From Clostridium sp. ZS2-4 (GTDB lineage: Bacteria > Bacillota > Clostridia > Clostridiales > Clostridiaceae): a stretch of 64,000 nucleotides of DNA. Shown one piece after another: positions 58,258 through 64,000 of the stretch (position 1 is its first letter; every line of letters begins with the position of its first letter). The position numbers were made by a program, and so were the translations under genes. The stretch is from assembly GCF_026719745.1 (NCBI RefSeq), contig NZ_JAPPRQ010000134.1, forward strand, positions 21,338 to 85,337, given 5' to 3'. The notes beneath the pieces are model-generated. The model saw only the letters and a program-made list of their open reading frames with translations. It searched no databases and was not told the origin of the DNA.

Positions 58258-58857
58258 ATGACTAAAAAGATTTTTAAAGGAAGTGCAATGTTAAATCCAG
58301 TTCCCTCGGTTCTAATTACCTCTAAAAATAAAGAAGGTAAGATTAATGTATTTACTGTTGGATGGATAGGAACTGCTTGTACCAAACCCCCTATGATTAC
58401 AGTAGCTATAAGACCTGAGAGACTTTCTTATGAATACATAAAAGAATCTAAAGAATTCGTTGTAAATCTTCCATCTGTAGATTTAGTTAAAGCTGTTGAT
58501 TTTTGTGGAGTACGCTCTGGAAAAAATATTGATAAAATTAAAGAATGTAAATTCACTTTAGCTCCATCTGAAAATATTGAGACACCCTATATCGAAAATT
58601 GCCCTATAGCTTTAGAATGTAAACTTAAGAATATTATTCCTCTTGGCTCTCATGATTTATTTTTAGCTGAAATTATAGCTGTTCATGTGGAAGAAAACTT
58701 AATCGATTCAAAAGGTAAAATTCATTTTGAAAAAGCAAATTTAATTTGCTATTCCCATGGAGAATATTTTGGACTTTCTAAAAATTCTCTTGGCAGCTTT
58801 GGATATTCTGTCAGAAAAAAGAAGAAATCTAAAAAAAACACTTCAAAAAAAGGTTAA
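58258..58857 (+). CDS. Flavin reductase-like / FMN-binding split-barrel protein
   Basis: A 199-residue protein of the flavin reductase domain family: NPVPSVLITSKNKEGK start, VGWIGTACTKPPMITVAI, YIKESKEFVVNLPS and DFCGVRSGKNIDK. It probably binds FMN; the electron partner is unknown. The C-terminal tail is strongly basic (KKKKSKKNTSKKG). It follows the endonuclease IV-like gene by 78 bp. Confidence 0.85.
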   Translation: MTKKIFKGSAMLNPVPSVLITSKNKEGKINVFTVGWIGTACTKPPMITVAIRPERLSYEYIKESKEFVVNLPSVDLVKAVDFCGVRSGKNIDKIKECKFTLAPSENIETPYIENCPIALECKLKNIIPLGSHDLFLAEIIAVHVEENLIDSKGKIHFEKANLICYSHGEYFGLSKNSLGSFGYSVRKKKKSKKNTSKKG

Positions 58858-58865
58858 TAAAAAAT

Positions 58866-58899
58866 AAGAGCTTATACATTTTGAATGCTATAAGCTCTT
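58866..58899 (-). terminator. Terminator after the DUF5050 gene
   Basis: An 11-bp perfect stem (AAGAGCTTATA / TATAAGCTCTT), with TTATTTTTTATT on the minus strand. It also ends the convergent plus-strand unit. Confidence 0.75.
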
Positions 58900-58910
58900 A
58901 AAAATATTCA

Positions 58911-60800
58911 TTATATTTCAGTATTTTTTATAATAAATTGTTTGTTTTCCATTGAAGCATAATCATAATAAATATAGTCTCCTTCTATATTTATAAAAGA
59001 AATGTCTCTACTGTTAAATATTCTTTCTTTATGTGTACCATCTGTTTTTATTCTATATAATCTATTCCCATCTGTACCACAATTATAATAAATCCACTCA
59101 TCCTTAATTGCAACTAAATTTATATTATCTATTTTTCCATCTAGAATTTTATTTTTTTCATTCCCATCTAGTTTCATACGGTACAAAGCACCTGTATCAG
59201 AAGGCGTTCCATAATAAAGATACCCTTGGGATTCTACTAAATTTGTTACAGTGTCTTTACTAATTAATTTATCATCCTTACCATTTAATGCAACTTTATA
59301 TAAATGACTATATACTTTTAAACCTTTACTTTTCTGATTTATAGAATAGTATACATATTTATCAGTAACAGCTTTTATAGTTATGTTGCCATCATTTTTT
59401 GACTGTATGCCTTTAATATATTCACTTTCATTTTGAACTAATATGTTAATTTTACCTGTATCTATATTTTTTCTATAAAGAGCACAACCTTTTCCGTCAG
59501 TACTGCTATCTATATAATAGTTAAATCCAGCTTTAATTCTATCCTCAACTTCATCAAAATTTCTATGAATTTCTTGCATATTACTTCCATCTATTTTTAT
59601 TCGATAAAATGTTTCTTTTACTCCAGTTTTATCTGTAGTCACTTTTGTAAAATAAACCCAGTCGTTTTCTACTAGTATAATTTTTTCCCATCCACCTTCA
59701 ACATATGAGAGCATTTTTTCTTTTTGAGTATTTATATCTATAGAACTTAAACTTCCTCTTCTTTTATCTCTTTTAATATCTGTTGTATAAAAAATTTTAT
59801 TATTATGCACGTCCATACTAGTAGGATTAACGTTACTTATTTTTTTATTATTTTTTGTATTTACGTTCATTCTATAAATTTCTCCATGAATATCTTTAAA
59901 ATAAAAAATATAATCTCCTACAATATTTATTCTACTGATAGGGCCTTCTTTTAGTTTTTTCCTTTGAGAACCATCGGTTTTAATTGTATAAAGAGAATCA
60001 CCATCAGATTCATTAATATAATATATGTCATTTTCATGTACATTAATTCCCTTTACATTTTCATCTGTTAATCTTTCAAATTTAAAATTTTTCAGATCGG
60101 CTTTGCATAAGTATCTATTTTCATCTATCTTTCCTTTATTGGAAAAATAGATGTTTTCGTCTTTAATTTGAATATAGTCACCTAAAATAACTTCAGCATT
60201 TAACATATTTCCCTCGTACAACTTTTTATTAAAATGGCCATTAACAGTTACAGAATAAAAGATTTGATTTTTTAAATAATAGATTTTATTATTTATAATA
60301 TTAAATCCATCCACATAAGTATTTAAAATCTTTCTATTTTTCTTTCCGTCTATTCTCATTTTGTATAAACAATTATCATCATCCCCGTTACTGTAATATA
60401 TATAATTTCCTCTAACACGAATATATTCAGCTATAGAATTTCCAAGTTTTTCTCGATTGCTGCCATCAATTTTTATTTTATAAATTTTTTCACCGTCACT
60501 TATATTTGAATAATAAATATATTCATTTAAAACATTTATGTAACTTGCAATATCATCACATAATTTAGTAAGTTTTTTTGTTTTTTTATCCATTTTGTAA
60601 AGTTTCCCTTTTTTATCATAATTGCTGAAATACATATTTTTTTTGTCTTCGGCAGCATTTCCACCACTATATATATTTCCAGTACTGCTTCCTACTTCTA
60701 CATTAATATCTTCAAAATATCCATAGGCTTTTAATTGAAATATCCCTACTGCAGCAATAAATAATATAATAACTGAAAATATTAAAACCTTTTTTTTCAT
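58911..60800 (-). CDS. Membrane-anchored DUF5050 repeat protein
   Basis: A 629-residue protein with an N-terminal signal anchor (residues 4-24: KVLIFSVIILFIAAVGIFQL) and about twelve degenerate repeats of the form (D/N)xIYYxN..DG..LYKIKxDGxxxxKL, as in EYIYYSNISDGEKIYKIKID and EWIYYNCGTDGNRLYRIKTD. This is the DUF5050 pattern, expected to form beta-propellers outside the membrane. Function unknown; binding to wall or spore surface is possible. Confidence 0.82.
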   Translation of the reverse strand: MKKKVLIFSVIILFIAAVGIFQLKAYGYFEDINVEVGSSTGNIYSGGNAAEDKKNMYFSNYDKKGKLYKMDKKTKKLTKLCDDIASYINVLNEYIYYSNISDGEKIYKIKIDGSNREKLGNSIAEYIRVRGNYIYYSNGDDDNCLYKMRIDGKKNRKILNTYVDGFNIINNKIYYLKNQIFYSVTVNGHFNKKLYEGNMLNAEVILGDYIQIKDENIYFSNKGKIDENRYLCKADLKNFKFERLTDENVKGINVHENDIYYINESDGDSLYTIKTDGSQRKKLKEGPISRINIVGDYIFYFKDIHGEIYRMNVNTKNNKKISNVNPTSMDVHNNKIFYTTDIKRDKRRGSLSSIDINTQKEKMLSYVEGGWEKIILVENDWVYFTKVTTDKTGVKETFYRIKIDGSNMQEIHRNFDEVEDRIKAGFNYYIDSSTDGKGCALYRKNIDTGKINILVQNESEYIKGIQSKNDGNITIKAVTDKYVYYSINQKSKGLKVYSHLYKVALNGKDDKLISKDTVTNLVESQGYLYYGTPSDTGALYRMKLDGNEKNKILDGKIDNINLVAIKDEWIYYNCGTDGNRLYRIKTDGTHKERIFNSRDISFINIEGDYIYYDYASMENKQFIIKNTEI

Positions 60801-60907
60801 GTACTTTCACGTCCTTTAATTTTAGCTATAAGGTAATCATATCATACTTTATAGATTAAAAAAATATAAGTACCATTTACAACTCACTTATACTTCGTAA
60901 TATTACT

Positions 60908-62125
60908 CTATTTCGGTTTCAAAACTTGTATGCTTGGCTTTTGCAGTACTTTATTCACTACATTCAAAATATTATTTTCATTTATTTCAAGATTACTAAA
61001 TTCATCAAAAATATTATTAATTGAATTATACATTATTTTGTAAGTAGTTAATTGTTTGGCAAGTTCAATAGATCTTTCAAAACTTAATTCTTTCTTTAAA
61101 TTTAAGCTTTTTATTATTTTTTCTATATTTTCCTCATTGTAAATAGAATTTGGTTCTTTTATTTTGCTAATTTTATTATTTATAAGTTCAATAGTTTTAT
61201 TTATATTTTTTACTGATGTCCCAAGTTTTATGGTAAATAATTTTATTCCATTTTCATTCTTTATGCTGCTTGAAATGTCATAAGCAAGTCCATTTTTAGT
61301 TCTTACTTCCTCATATAAAATACTGCTGGTTCCTTCTCCAAATCTAAAATTAAATATTTTAAGCAATTTTATTTCTTCTTCATCTAACATATCTATTGGA
61401 AAACAATACTGTATCTTTGCTCCATTCAAACCTTTTCTGTTCTTGTAATAAATTCCTTTATTATTTTCCTCATATTTATTTTTATCCATGTAATCGTAAC
61501 TATTATTGAAAACTGTAAAATATTCATTTATAATTTCTGAAACTTCTTCAAATTCTAATGAAGAAATTACACTTATAACACAATTTTCAGGAGAATAATG
61601 TTTGTTATAAAAATTTTTTACTGCTTCAAGAGTAATACCTTTTATGCTTTTTTCATTTCCTATAATTAATTCTTTAATTCTTCTATTTTGAAAAGAGTTA
61701 TAGAACAGTTCATCCTCACACTCCTGATAAGGCTCATCCTTCCACTCTTTTAATTCTTCAAGGATTACATCTATTTCTTCTTTAAATCCATCTTTTTTAA
61801 AAAGAGGATTTAAAATTATATCAGAATATATTTCAAAACCTTTTTTAAAATCACATGATAAAGTAGTTCCATAATAAATTACATAAGGATAATTTGTCAT
61901 TGCATTATGAAACCCAAAAATTTCATCACAAAGCTTATTAATTTCTTCCTCTGTCCTATTCTTTGTTCCTTTAAATACCATATGTTCAACTGCATGAGCT
62001 AACCCATATTCATTTTCTTTTTCGACTAATGCTCCAGCATTAAATCCTATGCAAAATGAAGTTATATGTCCATCTCTTTTTATATATTGAATATCTATTC
62101 CATTTTTTAATTTATAATGTCTCAT
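60908..62125 (-). CDS. M16-family zinc peptidase, second copy
   Basis: A 405-residue M16 protein with HAVEH as the inverted zinc motif (about residue 44) and EEIDVILEELKEWKDEP as the downstream glutamate region. It is only distantly like the copy at 7552-8850. It lies behind DUF5050 with 107 bp between. Substrate unknown. Confidence 0.85.
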   Translation of the reverse strand: MRHYKLKNGIDIQYIKRDGHITSFCIGFNAGALVEKENEYGLAHAVEHMVFKGTKNRTEEEINKLCDEIFGFHNAMTNYPYVIYYGTTLSCDFKKGFEIYSDIILNPLFKKDGFKEEIDVILEELKEWKDEPYQECEDELFYNSFQNRRIKELIIGNEKSIKGITLEAVKNFYNKHYSPENCVISVISSLEFEEVSEIINEYFTVFNNSYDYMDKNKYEENNKGIYYKNRKGLNGAKIQYCFPIDMLDEEEIKLLKIFNFRFGEGTSSILYEEVRTKNGLAYDISSSIKNENGIKLFTIKLGTSVKNINKTIELINNKISKIKEPNSIYNEENIEKIIKSLNLKKELSFERSIELAKQLTTYKIMYNSINNIFDEFSNLEINENNILNVVNKVLQKPSIQVLKPK

Positions 62126-62309
62126 TTATGAATATTTCCTTTCTTTTGTAAATATGTACCACTTGTTTATAATTTAAAATATATAATATGATATAATTAT
62201 TATATATTAGATTATACAGAATTTGAACAAATATAGCTTTGAACTGGCAAAAGAAAAATGCTGAATAATTCTAATTAACAATGAATAAGTTATATATATT
62301 GTAATAAAA

Positions 62310-62356
62310 AACAAACGCCATATCCCATTAAGAATATAGCGCTTGTTTTTTTATTC
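62310..62356. terminator. Terminator after glpT
   Basis: AACAAACGCCATAT faces ATATAGCGCTTGTT; on the minus strand the two differences become G-U pairs and a TTTTTTATT tract follows. A T tract is also present on the plus side. Confidence 0.75.
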
Positions 62357-62398
62357 TATTTTGTTAATATTTGAAAAACATTATTTAGATTTCGTATA

Positions 62399-63745
62399 TT
62401 AGCTAGCAAGTTCCTTTTCTTCATGTGATGATGTATCATGTACATTCCATGTGAATGCTAGGAATACTACTGAAAGGATACTTGATGCAACTAACACCAT
62501 GAATCCTCCATCCCATCCATAGCCATCAACAATTGCACCTAATAATATTTCTGCTAGAACAGATCCACCCATGTAACCAAATAAACCTGTAAATCCAGCA
62601 GCAGTACCTGCGGCCTTTTTAGGAACTAAGTCAAGGGCAGCAACCCCTATAAGCATAACTGGTCCATAAATTAAGGCTCCTATTGATGCTAATGCTATGT
62701 TTATAGCCATGAAGCTTGTGCTCTTCCAGTAAACATAAGTAGCAACTGCAACTCCTAACATACAGAATACGCCAGCTGGAGCACGACGACCGTTGAACAC
62801 CTTGTCACTTATCCAACCAACTATAATTGTACCTGGAATAGCAGCATATTCAAATAATGCGAAAGCTAATCCTGCTTCTTTTGGGTTAAATCCTCTTACT
62901 TCCTTTAAGTAAACCGGAGCCCAGTTAAGAACACCATATCTTACTAGATAAACAAATAAGTTAGCAATAGCAATAATCCACAAATATTTATTATTTAATA
63001 CATATTTAAAGAAGATTTCTTTTGCTGTTAATTCTTTTTCTGCATCTTCTACTGCTACATCAAATTTTGGGTAATCGTTTTTATACTCTTCTATTGGAGG
63101 TAATCCAACTGATTGTGGAGTATCTTTTGCAAATATCATAAATAGTACTCCAGCAACAATCGCTATTATACCTGGCAAGGTGAAAGCACCTTTATAGCTT
63201 CCGCTAAACATAGTAACACCTATAACAGCTACAGTAGCTATTAATGCCCCTCCAATGTTATGAGCAGTATTCCAAATAGACATTTTAACTCCACGTTCTT
63301 TATCGGAAAACCAGTGTGTCATTGTTCTTCCACATGGTGGCCATCCCATACCTTGGAACCATCCATTTAATGTCCATAATACAAATAGTATTGGTATACT
63401 TGCTGTCATTCCCATAAATACGTTAGCAAGTCCTGATAATATAAGTCCTGTTCCTAAGAAAAATCTTGGGTTAGATCTGTCTGAAAAACTTCCCATTATA
63501 AATTTACTTATTCCGTAAGCTATTCCTAATCCAGAAGCTATAAATCCAAGTTCTGTTTTTGTAAATCCCAATTGCGTTATCATATAGTTTTTAGCAATGG
63601 AGAAATTACTTCTAACGAAGTAATACACTGCGTATCCAATATAAATGCTTATAAACATTTGGATACGATACCTCTTATAGGTAGAGTCAATTTTGTCCTT
63701 TGGCAAACGCTCAATATGAGGTGCCGGTTTTAAAAATCCTATCAT
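62399..63745 (-). CDS. glpT: Glycerol-3-phosphate transporter (GlpT-type MFS)
   Basis: A 448-residue organophosphate:phosphate antiporter with twelve membrane segments. The family signature is visible in YFVRSNFSIAKNYMI and GWFQGMGWPPCGRTMTHWFS. UhpT/PgtP-like substrates are possible, but the DUF1667 gene upstream belongs to glycerol-3-phosphate dehydrogenase clusters and supports glycerol 3-phosphate. ATG at 63745 follows GAAAGGGG; a more distal ATG at 63805 has no site. A 16-bp palindrome (63784-63799) lies in the spacer. Confidence 0.87.
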   Translation of the reverse strand: MIGFLKPAPHIERLPKDKIDSTYKRYRIQMFISIYIGYAVYYFVRSNFSIAKNYMITQLGFTKTELGFIASGLGIAYGISKFIMGSFSDRSNPRFFLGTGLILSGLANVFMGMTASIPILFVLWTLNGWFQGMGWPPCGRTMTHWFSDKERGVKMSIWNTAHNIGGALIATVAVIGVTMFSGSYKGAFTLPGIIAIVAGVLFMIFAKDTPQSVGLPPIEEYKNDYPKFDVAVEDAEKELTAKEIFFKYVLNNKYLWIIAIANLFVYLVRYGVLNWAPVYLKEVRGFNPKEAGLAFALFEYAAIPGTIIVGWISDKVFNGRRAPAGVFCMLGVAVATYVYWKSTSFMAINIALASIGALIYGPVMLIGVAALDLVPKKAAGTAAGFTGLFGYMGGSVLAEILLGAIVDGYGWDGGFMVLVASSILSVVFLAFTWNVHDTSSHEEKELAS

Positions 63746-63826
63746 TTTTTTACCCCTTTCTTTAGTTGTTTTATAATTCAAGCAAAGTTTAGAAACTTTA
63801 CTCAATTACCATAATAATGTTTTTTA

Positions 63827-64000
63827 TTAAATTCCAGCTACTTTTTTAGTAGCAATTACATTTACACCAGTATCAGCAAAGTTTTCTAAAACAACATCAC
63901 CAATATTTACAGGTGCTTTAACTGCTAATCCTTTTAGAGCTTTTACACATTCAAAAATCTTATCCTTTGGTATATCTGCCTCTGTTTTTACAGGAACAAC
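63827..64000 (-). CDS. DUF1667-type protein, 3' end only
   Basis: The last 57 codons are in the window. The sequence (VVPVKTEADIPKDKIFEC, then GLAVKAPVNIGDVV and GVNVIATKKV) fits the C terminus of DUF1667 proteins, small cysteine-containing proteins encoded beside anaerobic glycerol-3-phosphate dehydrogenase genes. The cysteine-rich N terminus is outside the window. It is 81 bp upstream of glpT and probably cotranscribed. Confidence 0.72.
   Translation of the reverse strand, partial: VVPVKTEADIPKDKIFECVKALKGLAVKAPVNIGDVVLENFADTGVNVIATKKVAGI

Noticed and set aside
1..64000. CRISPR array, restriction or toxin-antitoxin system
   Set aside because: No regularly spaced repeats and no gene pairs of these types were seen anywhere in the window.

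Overview
The window is low-G+C, AGA-rich coding DNA of a spore-forming Firmicute, and gene content points to Clostridium sensu stricto (cluster I). Signs are three alpha/beta-type small acid-soluble spore proteins (SASPs), a CotS-family coat protein, a SpoIIIE/FtsK translocase, forespore-type promoters, an IspH-ribosomal S1 fusion typical of clostridia, and the order infB-rbfA-nrnA-truB-ribF-rpsO-pnp. Species cannot be fixed from the sequence alone.

Region 1 (1-25.8 kb) is a dense core, mostly plus strand. It holds the translation/RNA cluster (infB to pnp), an M16 protease, a YlmC/YmxH protein, aspartokinase, a ClpP-like TepA protease, FtsK, RimO, PgsA, then SOS-controlled recA, rny, aspB, an HPr protein, purB, a Xer-type recombinase and lexA. 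LexA-type boxes lie at the recA promoter and in the lexA divergent region, which also drives a cysteine-rich protein of unknown role.

Region 2 (24.5-41.7 kb) is mostly minus strand: miaB-mutS-mutL-miaA-hfq plus a PLP enzyme; a GNAT and a CotS protein; ispH-rpsA, cmk, a flavoprotein, an RpiR-type regulator and an rRNA pseudouridine synthase. Between miaB and the GNAT gene sits a plus-strand unit: a possible promoter, about 130 nt of strongly structured sequence, a 48-codon gene and an 18-bp palindromic terminator.

Region 3 (41.8-53.8 kb) is accessory and sporulation-flavoured. It has a small HNH protein, an RlmL-type methyltransferase, two SASP loci about 7 kb apart, a ferredoxin/flavodoxin protein with a membrane exporter, an orphan maltose phosphorylase behind LacI-type operators, a DUF6143-like protein with a doubtful 5' end, a truncated L,D-transpeptidase-like gene, and gene relics (abrB-like start, ssb-like tail). 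Both SASP loci are followed by the same roughly 125-nt unit: a forespore-type promoter, a 15-codon reading frame with a good ribosome site, and a terminator. I regard this duplicated unit as the best candidate for something undescribed.

Region 4 (53.7-64 kb) holds an orphan soluble PAS histidine kinase, recJ, an endonuclease IV-like protein, a flavin reductase-like protein, a membrane-anchored DUF5050 repeat protein, a second M16 protease, a glycerol-3-phosphate transporter and the end of a DUF1667 gene. No tRNA, rRNA, CRISPR array or intact insertion sequence was seen.
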